Positions 16,220 to 25,933 are shown, counted from the stretch's first letter. The stretch: DNA of 64,000 bases from Paenibacillus sp. UNC451MF (GCF_000686845.1 NZ_JMLS01000017.1:1-64000); one strand, 5' to 3'. A program made the numbers and translations. Notes: generated by a model from the letters alone, not told the origin.

Positions 16220-17974
16220 ATGTCGGAACAACTGCGTGCAGAACACCCACGTCCACAATTCGTGCGTAACTCATGGGTTAATTTGAACGGGGAATGGGAA
16301 TTTGAATTTGACGACGAAACCGTGGGAGATAAGGAGCAGTGGTATCTGGGTACACGAGCTTTAGCAAGTAAGATACAGGTTCCTTTTGCTTTTCAAAGCA
16401 AGCTTAGCGGTATTGGCGATCCAGATTTTCATGATGTTGTATGGTATCGTAAGGAGCTATCATTGCCTGAATCTTTCCGTGGCAAGCGAATTCTACTGCA
16501 TTTTGGTGCGGTGGATTACTTCTCCTCGGTGTGGGTGAATGGTGTGCTTGTCACAAGCCACGAGGGAGGTCATACTCCATTTCATGCAGATATCACAGAT
16601 GCGCTTCAGAATGGGAGCAATACGGTGGTTGTTAAAGCAGTAGATTATAGCCATGACGTCACGCTGCCAAGAGGAAAGCAATACTGGATGAAGGATTCAG
16701 CCAGCATTTTTTATACAAGAACGAGCGGTATTTGGCAAACCGTATGGATGGAGGCAGTTTCACCCGTCTTTTTGGATAAAGTTAAAATGACACCGGACAT
16801 CGATCGCAAAGAAATCGAGATTAGTTCATACGTTAAAGGGTTGAAAAAAGGGTCCAACGTCCAGCTGAAAATCCAAATTAGCTTCAATGGGGCTTTGGTC
16901 AAGGAAGATGTATATCGGGTAATGAGCGGCCGTGAGGCCAGAAGTATACGGTTGGACGATTTTAATGATCATGGACAAGGCGGATGGTGGTCACCTGAGC
17001 ACCCTCATCTTTATGATGTTACTTTCACACTGCTGGAAAATGGAACCGTGGTAGATGATGTAACCAGTTATTTCGGCATGCGCAAGGTTTCCGTTGAAGG
17101 AGGCAAGCTCTGTTTAAATAACCGACCTTATTTCTTGAAGCTTGTCCTTGATCAAGGCTATTTCCCTGAAGGCAATCTCACGCCGCCAAGCGATGAGGCA
17201 ATTAAGCGAGATGTCGAGCTGACGAAAGCGATGGGGTTTAATGGTGCTCGGAAGCATCAGAAGCTGGAGGATCCACGATACTTGTATTGGTGTGATCGGC
17301 TCGGTTTAGTAGTATGGAGCGAAGCGGCCAACGCTTATGAATATTCGGAGGAATATGTGCGTCGGTTTACAAACGAATGGATGGAATCCATGGAACGTGA
17401 TTATAACCACCCGTCTATCATTGCATGGGTGCCGCTCAATGAAAGTTGGGGTGTCCCGAATATTCAGATCGACAAACAACAACAGCAACATGCACTTACG
17501 ATGTATCATTTGACCAAATCACTCGATCCGATGCGCCCGGTTGTTTCTAACGACGGATGGGAGCTAGTCAGCACGGATTTGTTCAATATACATGATTATG
17601 AGTGGCGGAGAGAGAAACTGGAGGAACGTTACAGCTCTGTAGAAAGGGCCGTTCAAGCCATGCCGGCTAATCGCCGATTGTCTGTGGAAGGATTCTCCTA
17701 TAATGGCCAGCCTATACTCATAACCGAGTTTGGTGGAATCGCTTACAAGAAAAGTGAGTGGGAAGGCTGGGGTTACTCCGGTGCGGAGAATGATGAAGAT
17801 TATGCACAAAGACTGCGAGATGTTATCCAGCCCCTATTGAACTCAGGCGTAGTGCAGGGTTATTGCTACACGCAGTTGACAGATGTAGAGCAGGAGATTA
17901 ATGGCTTGTTAACGAATGATAGAAAACCGAAGCTGCCTCTTGAAATGATCAAAGAAATAAATAAGGGCCGTTAG
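16220..17974 (+). CDS. GH2-family glycoside hydrolase (beta-galactosidase/glucuronidase type)
   Basis: A 584-residue cytosolic enzyme expected to cleave a beta-galactoside, beta-glucuronide or similar bond with retention. Domain order is a jelly-roll sugar-binding domain (1-170; WVNLNGEWEFEFDD, VWVNGVLVTSHEGGHTPF), an immunoglobulin-like domain (175-275) and a TIM barrel (280-580). The acid/base glutamate is E408 in LNESWG and the nucleophile E503 in ITEFGG. There is no signal peptide, so the substrate must enter the cell first. GGAGGGAAA is nine bases before the ATG. It is shorter than LacZ, closer to the beta-glucuronidase-like subgroup. It opens the sulfatase/nucleoside region. Exact sugar specificity is unknown. 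Confidence 0.9.
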   Translation: MSEQLRAEHPRPQFVRNSWVNLNGEWEFEFDDETVGDKEQWYLGTRALASKIQVPFAFQSKLSGIGDPDFHDVVWYRKELSLPESFRGKRILLHFGAVDYFSSVWVNGVLVTSHEGGHTPFHADITDALQNGSNTVVVKAVDYSHDVTLPRGKQYWMKDSASIFYTRTSGIWQTVWMEAVSPVFLDKVKMTPDIDRKEIEISSYVKGLKKGSNVQLKIQISFNGALVKEDVYRVMSGREARSIRLDDFNDHGQGGWWSPEHPHLYDVTFTLLENGTVVDDVTSYFGMRKVSVEGGKLCLNNRPYFLKLVLDQGYFPEGNLTPPSDEAIKRDVELTKAMGFNGARKHQKLEDPRYLYWCDRLGLVVWSEAANAYEYSEEYVRRFTNEWMESMERDYNHPSIIAWVPLNESWGVPNIQIDKQQQQHALTMYHLTKSLDPMRPVVSNDGWELVSTDLFNIHDYEWRREKLEERYSSVERAVQAMPANRRLSVEGFSYNGQPILITEFGGIAYKKSEWEGWGYSGAENDEDYAQRLRDVIQPLLNSGVVQGYCYTQLTDVEQEINGLLTNDRKPKLPLEMIKEINKGR

Positions 17975-18139
17975 TATAAGAGAGTTGGAAGTGGACAACA
18001 CGACGATGAACTTGGCAAATGTGACGAGAGGAAGCTCTTTCTAACGGCGAACACTTAACTTCAAGTTCTTGTTACTGGAAGCTTAGCGATCAATACAGTC
18101 GAAGTGGAAAGTTAATACATTGTTTCTGGAGGGATCTGT

Positions 18140-19444
18140 GTGAAAAAGAACATCGTTAGTGTTGTCGCAGCATTATTATTAGTATTGATGAGCGGGTGCC
18201 AAAAAAACAATGGCACAGAAGCTGTGGAGAAAAGTGCAAAGCCTGCTGAGATAAGTATGGAGCCTGTTACCTTGAAGTTTATGGTTGCTTACGGAGGTTT
18301 TACAAAAGAAGAGTTCCAGTCTTATTTTGTCGATCAGGTTAAAAAGAAATACCCCCACATAACTATAGAAATGGTTACTGGGAAGCTTGAGGATATGATA
18401 ACTGCCAATGATGTCCCTGACATCTTAATGTCTGGTTTGCCAGGAATTCCAGGGTTACAGGAGTTGAAAATTATTGAAGGTCTAAATCCTTACATCAAAA
18501 AATATGGACTAGATCTATCCAAGTTCGATCCGATTCCAATTGAAGCTATCCGAAGGTTTGACGACAAAGGTGAAATGTTAGCGCTTCCTTTTAGAATGAA
18601 TATTCCTGCTTTATTTTACAACAAAGATATTTTTGATAAATTCGGAATATCCTATCCGCAAGACGGCATAACATGGGATGAAACGATAAGCTTGGCTAAT
18701 AAGTTGACCCGAAACGATGGAAATACTCAATATCTCGGACTTCATACTGGGGGGGCGGATCGAATGGCAATGGGGCTGTCGTTGCCCTATGTCAATAAGC
18801 TGACCAGCGAAGCCAGTTTGGAAACGGATGGATGGCAGAGTATCCTAAATTTATTCAAATCCGTACATACGGTTCCAGGATATATTAATGACGGCAAAAT
18901 AGCGAATACGTACAGTATGTTTTTGAAAGAAAAGAATGTGGCTATGACAGCCTATTGGGGTGCTGATATCATTGGTGATATCGATAAATTATACAAGAGC
19001 GGTCAGGAATTTAATTGGGATATGGTAACCATTCCTACCTTTGAGAAAGGAAAAGGAGTAGCTTGGCAGGCTGAGACTCATAACTTAATTGTGACCAACA
19101 CAAGTAAACACAAGGAGCAAGCGTTCCAAGTATTGTCGTATATCGCTAGCGATGAAGTACAAAGCCTATTTAATAAGAGTGGAAGAATGACGGTGTTGAA
19201 GAAAACGGAAGAAATTAAAAAGGATTATGGCTCGGAGCTTCCTTTTCTGAATGGGAAAAATACTAACGCCTTCTTCGTCCTGCAACCAGGAATGCATGAG
19301 CATACCAAATTTGATCAGAAAGGAAGAAGCTTTATTAATGGCGCGGCGAGCGATATGCTCCTGAAGGGAATTGACGTCAATACGGCTTTACGGACGGCGC
19401 AGGAAAATCTGAACCGATATATACAGGATCAAAACCGCAAATAA
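18140..19444 (+). CDS. ABC sugar-binding lipoprotein (solute-binding family 1)
   Basis: A 434-residue membrane-anchored receptor for an ABC importer, probably of oligosaccharides. The signal peptide ends in the lipobox LMSGC with C20 as the lipid-modified residue. The mature protein follows the family pattern: VTLKFMVAYGG, IPALFYNKDIFDKFGI, TWDETISLANKLTRN, then MTAYWGAD and ERLNRYIQD-like ends. GTG start, GGAGGG 11 bases upstream. No permease or ATPase gene is near, so it must share membrane components coded elsewhere. It lies between the glycosidase and the sulfatase genes, suggesting a ligand related to their substrate (inference). A terminator follows. Confidence 0.88.
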   Translation: MKKNIVSVVAALLLVLMSGCQKNNGTEAVEKSAKPAEISMEPVTLKFMVAYGGFTKEEFQSYFVDQVKKKYPHITIEMVTGKLEDMITANDVPDILMSGLPGIPGLQELKIIEGLNPYIKKYGLDLSKFDPIPIEAIRRFDDKGEMLALPFRMNIPALFYNKDIFDKFGISYPQDGITWDETISLANKLTRNDGNTQYLGLHTGGADRMAMGLSLPYVNKLTSEASLETDGWQSILNLFKSVHTVPGYINDGKIANTYSMFLKEKNVAMTAYWGADIIGDIDKLYKSGQEFNWDMVTIPTFEKGKGVAWQAETHNLIVTNTSKHKEQAFQVLSYIASDEVQSLFNKSGRMTVLKKTEEIKKDYGSELPFLNGKNTNAFFVLQPGMHEHTKFDQKGRSFINGAASDMLLKGIDVNTALRTAQENLNRYIQDQNRK

Positions 19445-19485
19445 AGATACTAATCAACAATAATTAAAAAAATATGTCCTGCCAT

Positions 19486-19519
19486 TAAAATCTTGAGAGA
19501 TCAAGGTTTTATTTTTTTT
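19486..19519 (+). terminator. terminator of the binding-protein gene
   Basis: AAAATCTTGA and TCAAGGTTTT pair over a GAGA loop, then ATTTTTTTT. Confidence 0.8.
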
Positions 19520-19867
19520 GTTGAAATGGATGTTGCAGTTCAACTATTAATAATCATTATGAGAAAAACGAAATAAGTCAAAGAAGATTATTGCTTTATT
19601 CATGAAGGGAACTCGATGGAACTATGAATAAAAGTAAAAATAGGACGCTAGTTCATAAGTTTTATTTTATTTTCTATAAATCTTTTTATCAAAATGAAAA
19701 TAATTAGATTTACAAAGAGAGAGAGTATCGTTTATGATAGTGTTATCAATTTGATAGTGCATGTTAGGGGGCTGGCGAAGAAAGAGCAGAATCATAAAAG
19801 TGTTAAAGAGGAAACGATCTCCTGACGTCGAGCTTAGCTGTCACTCATTATGAAGAGGGGGAAGACC
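19520..19867 (+). promoter_or_regulatory. regulatory gap before the MFS-sulfatase genes
   Basis: No gene here. TTTACA (19709-19714), 18 bases, TATGAT (19733-19738) makes a good promoter. TGATA-GTGT-TATCA at 19735-19748 overlaps the -10 box, with TTGATAGTG just after, a likely operator. Further left, TTTATTCAT (19595) and ATGAATAAA (19624) are inverted copies 20 bases apart. ATTAATAATCATTATGAGAAAAA near 19548 resembles a stretch near 24905 between the ROK gene and punA. Confidence 0.5.
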
Positions 19868-21277
19868 ATGACCGGTCTGCAGAAGGAAGAGATTCAAAGA
19901 AAAGTCATCAAGTGTATGCCCTGGATTCTGCTTTACGAATTTTTTCAAGTGTTTAACGAAAACGTATTCAATTTGATTACGCCTGACCTGTCTCAAGAGT
20001 TTGGAGTAACACCGTCTACTGTGAGCTTGATCGTAACGCTAGGGAAGCTGTTCTTCGGAATTGCAGCAATCGTGTTTACTGCTTTATCCGACGTAATAAG
20101 TATTAGGAAATTATTATTGTTTACTTGTTTTGTTTTCCCGGTAGTTACATTAATAGGTTTCTTCTCGCAGCACAGCTTTACGCTGCTGATTGTATTTCGC
20201 GCTTTGTTCGCAGTGACCATTGCCGCGCCTCTAGCTTTGCAGGTAATGATAGCGATCAAATATTTCGACAAGTTAACCGCGGCTAAATATTTTGGATATA
20301 ACACAGCCATATTCCAGCTTGCTTCAGCGGCAGGCCACTTATTCGGAGGTTACATTACAGAATACTTGCACTGGAACGTTACGTTTCTAATTCCGCTTGT
20401 CACCCTTATTGGTGTTCCGATTATTTATAAAAACATGCCCAAGGACGAGAGCAAACAGGGCTCCATCGATTATATCGGTCTCATTTTGCTGACGGTGATT
20501 TCCACCCTATTGATTACTTACATGACTTTCAAGATGGAATACACCTTATTGCTGATCTCGGCTCTCATTTTTATCGTCATCTTTGTAGTTTATACAAGAA
20601 ATAGTCGAAATCCTTTCGTTAAACCGGAGCTGTTCAAAGTAAAAGGGCTTGTTGCATCGTTGATCGTTTGTGCCTTGTTTTACGGAACGCAAGTCGGATT
20701 CGCCTTCATCTTCCCGTTCATAGCCAAACAGACTTACGGTATTCCCACAAGCACCATTGGTGTGTTCTATATGTTCACGAATATCGCGGCGTTTATTGTG
20801 GGTATGCTTTCAGGGAGAATCATCAAACAGATTGGATATCGTAATATCGCTTTGCTAGGGGGAGCCTTCATTTTTGTCGGATTGGCGTTTGTTGCTTTCC
20901 TAGTAGGGTATTCGGTTGTTATTGTTTTCATAGGAATGGGTTTGTTTAATATTGGTTACGCTTTATTTTTCTCCGGCTATCTTACGAACTATACACAGCT
21001 GCTGCCTGAGCATCAGAGAGGTGCAGGTATCGGCATTGAAAAGCTGGTGCTCAACATCGGGAGCTCCTTGGGCGGTGCATTTATTGCCATGCTGTATGGT
21101 CAGCCCTATATGTTGAATAAAATTATCGATTTCTCGTCAAACGATAAATCGGCTCAATACAGTAATTCAGCCTTGGTGCTTATGCTTATGATCGGAGCTG
21201 CCACATTGATCTTTATAAAAGTATTTAATAAGAATTTCAATCGAACAGAAGAGTTCGGGAAATCAGCCCAGGTTTAA
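19868..21277 (+). CDS. MFS transporter, 14-helix drug/metabolite type
   Basis: A 469-residue carrier with about fourteen hydrophobic helices, the number typical of the proton-coupled TetL/EmrB-like group. Visible features are the loop-2/3 segment LSDVISIRKLLLF, an FRALFAVTIAAPLALQVM helix, and the paired GRIIKQIGYRNIALLGG loop in the second half. I moved the start to the ATG at 19868, preceded by GAGGGGGAAG; the upstream ATG at 19850 lacks a ribosome binding site and lies over that sequence. It is followed by the sulfatase gene in the same direction, 67 bases on. It may import the sulfated compound or export a product; direction cannot be read from the sequence. Confidence 0.85.
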   Translation: MTGLQKEEIQRKVIKCMPWILLYEFFQVFNENVFNLITPDLSQEFGVTPSTVSLIVTLGKLFFGIAAIVFTALSDVISIRKLLLFTCFVFPVVTLIGFFSQHSFTLLIVFRALFAVTIAAPLALQVMIAIKYFDKLTAAKYFGYNTAIFQLASAAGHLFGGYITEYLHWNVTFLIPLVTLIGVPIIYKNMPKDESKQGSIDYIGLILLTVISTLLITYMTFKMEYTLLLISALIFIVIFVVYTRNSRNPFVKPELFKVKGLVASLIVCALFYGTQVGFAFIFPFIAKQTYGIPTSTIGVFYMFTNIAAFIVGMLSGRIIKQIGYRNIALLGGAFIFVGLAFVAFLVGYSVVIVFIGMGLFNIGYALFFSGYLTNYTQLLPEHQRGAGIGIEKLVLNIGSSLGGAFIAMLYGQPYMLNKIIDFSSNDKSAQYSNSALVLMLMIGAATLIFIKVFNKNFNRTEEFGKSAQV

Positions 21278-21344
21278 ATCTTGACCGACCGGAACACGTG
21301 AGTGATCCGGTTTATTGCTCGAATTGATAGGAGGTATGCTTGAA

Positions 21345-23522
21345 GTGATCCATACAGATGTACAACAAAATGAAGAGAAAACGAATGTCATTTATATTGT
21401 ATTTGACGATATGGGCTTTGCGGATTTGGGTTGTTATGGCTCGGAGATCCAGACTCCGAATATTGATATGCTGGCGGCTGGAGGACTTCGTTACAATAAT
21501 TTCCACGCAACGCCGCTTTGTTCGCCAACTCGCGCATCCTTGCTAACAGGCCGTAATCACCATTCCGTTGGCATGGCGACGATAACGAATTTCGATCTTG
21601 GGCCAGACAGCCCAAATACAAGAGGTCGAATATCGCATGATGCCGGAACCATCGCAGAAGTATTGAAAGATAACGGATACAGTACCTTTGCTGTAGGCAA
21701 ATGGCATCTTGCGCCAGTGCATCATTCCTCCCCGGCAGGGCCTTATGATTACTGGCCGTTAGGCAAAGGATTCCAAAGATTTTATGGCTTTATGGAAGGA
21801 GAGACCGATCAATTTTATCCTGATCTGGTCTATGATAATCATTTTGTACCGCGTCCTGATAAAGGGGATGGGGACTACCATGTATCCGAGGATTTGATTG
21901 ATCATGCCCAGCAATTCATTACGGATCAAACCTCTATTACTCCGGAAAAACCATTTTTTCTATATCTTGCTTTTGGAGCGCAGCATGTTCCTCATCAGGC
22001 GCCGATGGATTACATTCGCAAATACCAGGGCAAATACGATATGGGTTGGGATAAGGTACGCGAACAGCGGTTTTATCGGCAAAAGGAACTGGGAATCATC
22101 CCACAGGAAGCGGAGCTGCCGCCATTCAATCCGGATGTTCGTCCATGGGACACATTAACCGAGGATGAACAAAAAGTTGCTGCAAGGTTCATGGAAATCT
22201 ATGCGGGATTTCTGACGCATACTGACGATCAAATTGGACGTCTTCTTCGTTACATGAAGGAAATTGGCCAGTATGACAACACGCTGATCGTATTGATTTC
22301 GGATAATGGAGCAAGCAGCACCGGACGTGCTAATGGAAGTGTGGATTATTCTAAAATCGTAGAGGGGTATACGGAGACTCTGGAAGATATTCTACCCTAT
22401 TACGAACAAATGTACGGTGATCGAGTAAGCTGCGAGTATCCCAGCGGCTGGGCTCAAGTATGCAATACACCGCTTCGCTACTACAAGCAGCAGACGTATT
22501 TCGGCGGGATCCGTGTACCGCTGATTATCCAGTGGCCACAAGGAAGTATCGAGCACAGCGAGAGGGTGCGTTCGCAGTTTCACTACATCACAGATATTAC
22601 CCCTACTGTGTTAGAGTTGCTGAACATTCAGCCTCCAGAATCGATTCGGGGTATCCAGCAATTGCCTATCCATGGAACCAGCATGGCCTATACGTTCAAT
22701 AAATCGGATGAACCGACAAGAAGGGCTACGCAGCATTTTGAGATGATGGGCAATCGGGCTATTATTCATAATGGTTGGAAGGCCGTGACTAACCACGTAA
22801 GGGGAACATCGTTCGAGGACGATATCTGGGATTTGTACGATCTGCTTCACGACTATAATGAAGTGAATAATTTGGCTGATACCTATCCGGATCGATTACA
22901 AGAGCTCATCGATTTGTGGTGGAAGGAAGCTGAGCAGCACGATGTTCTGCCGCTTCGCAATGCAGGATGGAACGACTTGGCTAAACATAATCCGGAGTCG
23001 GTAACAGCACGAAACAAATTCACCTATTACAGCGGAGTCGCCATCATCGGCTCGGCTGCAGCACCACCGACCGTCAACCGATCGTATTCGATAACAGCAT
23101 ATATTGAGCGACCGGATCCTTCATGTGAAGGTGTTTTTGTTGCAATGGGAAATTATGATGGAGGATATACGCTCTATATCCGTAATAATCGGCTTCATTT
23201 TGAATATAACCATATGCGTACTCTGTATGCCTTGATTTCGGAGTGTGAGATTCCGACGGGCAAGTTGGAAATCCGTTTTGTGTTCTCTAAACAGCCGTTA
23301 TCCACCGCAGGCATTGGTTCTCTATATATAAACGGCAACTTAGTAGGAGAACGGAAATTCCCTAGAACTTACAAATACAAAATATCCCGCAAAGGTCTTA
23401 GTATTGGTCGAGACGCACTTCCTACCGTAACGGAAATGTATCTGGATGAAGGGGAATATCCTTACACCGGCACGATTCAAAAGGTAGTATACGAATTGAG
23501 TGACGATAAAGATCCTGCTTAG
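21345..23522 (+). CDS. cytosolic FGly-dependent sulfatase, long type
   Basis: A 725-residue arylsulfatase-family hydrolase. The signature LCSPTRASLLTG places the cysteine to be turned into formylglycine at C59. IVFDDMGFADLGCYG gives the first metal aspartates, GKWHLAP the conserved lysine and histidine, and ISDNGAS the later metal pair. A core of about 530 residues is followed by a beta-rich C-terminal domain (about 560-720) that looks like a jelly roll or lectin-like fold. No signal peptide, so it works in the cytosol. I chose GTG at 21345 because GGAGGT ends nine bases upstream. Its maturation needs a formylglycine-generating enzyme or anSME, neither in this window. It may be cotranscribed with the MFS gene. 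Substrate unknown. Confidence 0.9.
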   Translation: MIHTDVQQNEEKTNVIYIVFDDMGFADLGCYGSEIQTPNIDMLAAGGLRYNNFHATPLCSPTRASLLTGRNHHSVGMATITNFDLGPDSPNTRGRISHDAGTIAEVLKDNGYSTFAVGKWHLAPVHHSSPAGPYDYWPLGKGFQRFYGFMEGETDQFYPDLVYDNHFVPRPDKGDGDYHVSEDLIDHAQQFITDQTSITPEKPFFLYLAFGAQHVPHQAPMDYIRKYQGKYDMGWDKVREQRFYRQKELGIIPQEAELPPFNPDVRPWDTLTEDEQKVAARFMEIYAGFLTHTDDQIGRLLRYMKEIGQYDNTLIVLISDNGASSTGRANGSVDYSKIVEGYTETLEDILPYYEQMYGDRVSCEYPSGWAQVCNTPLRYYKQQTYFGGIRVPLIIQWPQGSIEHSERVRSQFHYITDITPTVLELLNIQPPESIRGIQQLPIHGTSMAYTFNKSDEPTRRATQHFEMMGNRAIIHNGWKAVTNHVRGTSFEDDIWDLYDLLHDYNEVNNLADTYPDRLQELIDLWWKEAEQHDVLPLRNAGWNDLAKHNPESVTARNKFTYYSGVAIIGSAAAPPTVNRSYSITAYIERPDPSCEGVFVAMGNYDGGYTLYIRNNRLHFEYNHMRTLYALISECEIPTGKLEIRFVFSKQPLSTAGIGSLYINGNLVGERKFPRTYKYKISRKGLSIGRDALPTVTEMYLDEGEYPYTGTIQKVVYELSDDKDPA

Positions 23523-23548
23523 GGGTATACCTCCTATAACAAAAACAA

Positions 23549-23574
23549 AAACCGCGTGAATACTCACGCGGTTT
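23549..23574. terminator. shared two-way terminator, sulfatase and ROK genes
   Basis: AAACCGCGTGA and TCACGCGGTTT make a perfect 11-bp stem over ATAC, flanked by A-rich and T-rich tracts on the two sides. It can stop both converging genes. The TGA of the ROK gene lies in the stem. Confidence 0.85.
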
Positions 23575-24781
23575 GTTTATCTTCCACGAAATAGTCAAGC
23601 ACCATGCAGCCAGCTCCCACAGCAACAACGTTATAACCAGTAGAAGCTCTGACGATCTTCACATTGCAGTTTCGATAAAGCTGAAGCCGCTGCTGCACGG
23701 TCTCCGCAGTTATCTCATAAAAGGTAAGGTTAGCACCCAAACCTCCTCCGACAATAACCATATCCGGACGCAGCAGGTGGATCAGATTAGATAAACCGAT
23801 GCCATAATAATAAGCGGCATCTCTTATAACGTCGTAACAGAGTGGGTCATTCTGATCGAGAGCATCTAATATATGATGGAACTGCACATCATCTACTTGA
23901 TCGACCATCTTTTGCAGGACAGAGGTATTGCCGCGTTTGATACGTCTCAAAATTTCTTCACGTACGGAGGGGAAGCTGCTATAGGCTTCCAGACATCCGT
24001 AAGCGCCGCACGAACACTGACGGCCGTGCACATCTACTGTAATATGTCCGAGAGAATCATCCATATCCAGCTTGCTGCCGAGAACTTGTCCTTGCAAAAT
24101 GATACCGCAGCGAATAGCTACACCTGACGATGTGTAGACAAGGTTGTCTACTTCCTTCCAATACTTGCTGCGATACTCTCCCAGTGCTGCCAAGTTAATA
24201 CCGTTATCTAGAAGGACGGTTGTCTGAAAGCGCTGCTGTAAAAAATCGATTACATTGACATGCTCCCAGCCCGCTAATTGATGCTCGTGGGATAGAAGAG
24301 TTCCGCCTTCACGATCAATAGGCCCTATGGCTCCGACGCCAATACCGAGAAGCTTATCGTGCGGCACTTTGTGATCGGCCAGCAGCTGCTCGATACGATC
24401 ACTTATAAAGTGAAGAGTATAATCGGGTGTACACGCTTCATTCATTTTCAGCTTATGCTCCGCCACAATGTTTAATTGCAAATCGAGAAGAAGAACGGTT
24501 GTAAAAAGACTTGAGATTTCAGTGCCAATCAAATAATGCGAGTCTGGTTTAATGACATACAGAGCAGGCTTGCGACCGCCCTTCGATTCCCCCAAGCCAC
24601 TGTCATAGATGAGTCCGCCTTGGACAAGCTCTTCTACTAATCGAGAGCACGTAGAGTGTTTATACCCGGTTAACTCCACCAAGGTGTTGATTCGAACGGG
24701 TCCCAGCTTATTGATCAAATAGTAAAGCCGTTTTAAGCTTTTCATCTTTGGTGACATTAAGCCGACGAATTCTTGTAACAT
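23564..24781 (-). CDS. ROK-family transcriptional repressor
   Basis: A 405-residue DNA-binding regulator of the NagC/XylR type. A winged helix (about 10-75; LGPVRINTLVELTGYKHSTCSRLVEEL) precedes a two-lobed ROK domain with GIGVGAIGPIDREGG and the zinc site CSCGAYGCLEAYS. An intact zinc site is usual for this family, whose effectors are sugars or sugar phosphates. The start at 24781 is set by GGAGG six bases upstream. A frame reaching 24859 would begin upstream of the likely promoter. It is transcribed away from punA and towards sulfatase 1, and is the natural candidate to control both flanking units. Its stop codon lies inside the shared terminator. Confidence 0.9.
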   Translation of the reverse strand: MLQEFVGLMSPKMKSLKRLYYLINKLGPVRINTLVELTGYKHSTCSRLVEELVQGGLIYDSGLGESKGGRKPALYVIKPDSHYLIGTEISSLFTTVLLLDLQLNIVAEHKLKMNEACTPDYTLHFISDRIEQLLADHKVPHDKLLGIGVGAIGPIDREGGTLLSHEHQLAGWEHVNVIDFLQQRFQTTVLLDNGINLAALGEYRSKYWKEVDNLVYTSSGVAIRCGIILQGQVLGSKLDMDDSLGHITVDVHGRQCSCGAYGCLEAYSSFPSVREEILRRIKRGNTSVLQKMVDQVDDVQFHHILDALDQNDPLCYDVIRDAAYYYGIGLSNLIHLLRPDMVIVGGGLGANLTFYEITAETVQQRLQLYRNCNVKIVRASTGYNVVAVGAGCMVLDYFVEDKQTA

Positions 24782-24850
24782 TGTAATCCTCCAATATAAG
24801 CAACGAATGCAGCAAAATTTAAAATCATTAGTACGGGTGAGTTTCTCTAT

Positions 24851-24880
24851 ATTGTACACGATCCGGGACTCCAGAGTAAA
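24851..24880 (-). promoter_or_regulatory. promoter of the ROK gene
   Basis: On the minus strand TTTACT, 18 bases, TACAAT, about 70 bases before the chosen start. It supports that start over the longer frame. Confidence 0.5.
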
Positions 24881-25028
24881 CCGCTTGCATTTAGCTAATA
24901 AAATTAATAATGATAATAATAACGAGAAAAATGGTTTCTGAACTATAAAATTAGTGTTCGATTTTCATATATTTTACATTTTGAATGAACTATATAACTT
25001 TGTTTTTCTCAAATTGAATAAAACTATA

Positions 25029-25057
25029 TTTACAAATTGCTGGTTGTGCATTATGAT
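25029..25057 (+). promoter_or_regulatory. promoter of the punA operon
   Basis: TTTACA, 17 bases, TATGAT, the same boxes and spacing as the deoC promoter. It starts the punA - sulfatase - deoB - nucleotidase - permease unit. The rest of the 320-base divergent gap is very AT-rich, with ATTAATAATGATAATAATAA near 24905 as a possible ROK binding site. Confidence 0.7.
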
Positions 25058-25102
25058 AAACACATTGAATGGAAAGTCAAACATATTTACTAGAAGGGTG
25101 CC

Positions 25103-25933
25103 GTGCAAATTATGTCCTATACAAAGAAGCATAGCCAGGAGGCTGTCTCATTTATCGAAAGCACAATAGGGTTTCAACCGGAAATCGGTCTGATTCTTGG
25201 ATCCGGTCTTGGCATTATTGCCGATCTAATTGAAGATGCGAAAGTAATCCCTTATCATGCTATTCCTCACTTTCCGGTATCAACCGTAGAAGGACATGCA
25301 GGGGAGTTGGTTGCAGGCCAAATTCAGGGTAAGCGCGTTATTATGATGAAAGGACGCTTTCATTTATATGAAGGGTACGCTGCCTCATTTGTCACTTTTC
25401 CTGTACGTGTAATGAAAGCCATAGGAGTCAAGCAGCTTATCGTCACCAACGCAGCAGGAGGAGTCAATACTGATTTCGAAGTTGGTGATCTCATGCTCAT
25501 ATCCGACCATATTAATTTTATGGGAACCAATCCTCTTATCGGTCCCAACGATAGAGAGCTTGGAGAGAGATTTCCGGACATGTCTGAAGCCTACAGCAAA
25601 CGACTCATCCAACTAGCACAAAAGGTAGCTGCACGTCAAAGCTTCACATTCCGTGAAGGCGTATACATGGGCAATTTAGGACCAACCTACGAAACACCTG
25701 CAGAAATTCGTATGGCAAGAGTGCTAGGCGCCGATGCAGTAGGGATGTCAACAGTACCGGAAGTAATCGTAGCCAGACACGCAGGTATGGAAGTGCTCGG
25801 TATCTCCTGCATTACTAACAAAGCGGCTGGAATATTAGAACAGCCTTTATCTCATGAAGAAGTCATGGAGGCCGCGGAGCAAGTGAAACCAAAATTTTTG
25901 CAGCTAGTGCTGGGCATTATCGGGGAGTTGTAA
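25103..25933 (+). CDS. punA: purine nucleoside phosphorylase, trimeric class
   Basis: Phosphorolyses inosine and guanosine-type nucleosides to base and ribose-1-phosphate. The 276-residue protein aligns along its length with B. subtilis PupG/PunA. It has GLILGSGLG, the HAGELV and GRFHLYEGY phosphate segments, NAAGGVNTDFEVGDLM, HINFMGTNPL, and the base-binding AVGMSTVPEVIVARHAGMEVLG. GTG at 25103 has AGAAGGG well placed upstream; ATG at 25112 is an alternative. It leads an operon whose next gene starts one base after its stop, so translation is coupled. Its presence beside DeoD gives the cell both classes. Confidence 0.95.
   Translation: MQIMSYTKKHSQEAVSFIESTIGFQPEIGLILGSGLGIIADLIEDAKVIPYHAIPHFPVSTVEGHAGELVAGQIQGKRVIMMKGRFHLYEGYAASFVTFPVRVMKAIGVKQLIVTNAAGGVNTDFEVGDLMLISDHINFMGTNPLIGPNDRELGERFPDMSEAYSKRLIQLAQKVAARQSFTFREGVYMGNLGPTYETPAEIRMARVLGADAVGMSTVPEVIVARHAGMEVLGISCITNKAAGILEQPLSHEEVMEAAEQVKPKFLQLVLGIIGEL

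Noticed and set aside
24782-24859. Longer ROK reading frame
   Set aside because: It would start on the promoter side of the -10 box, while GGAGG sits at the right distance from the ATG at 24781.
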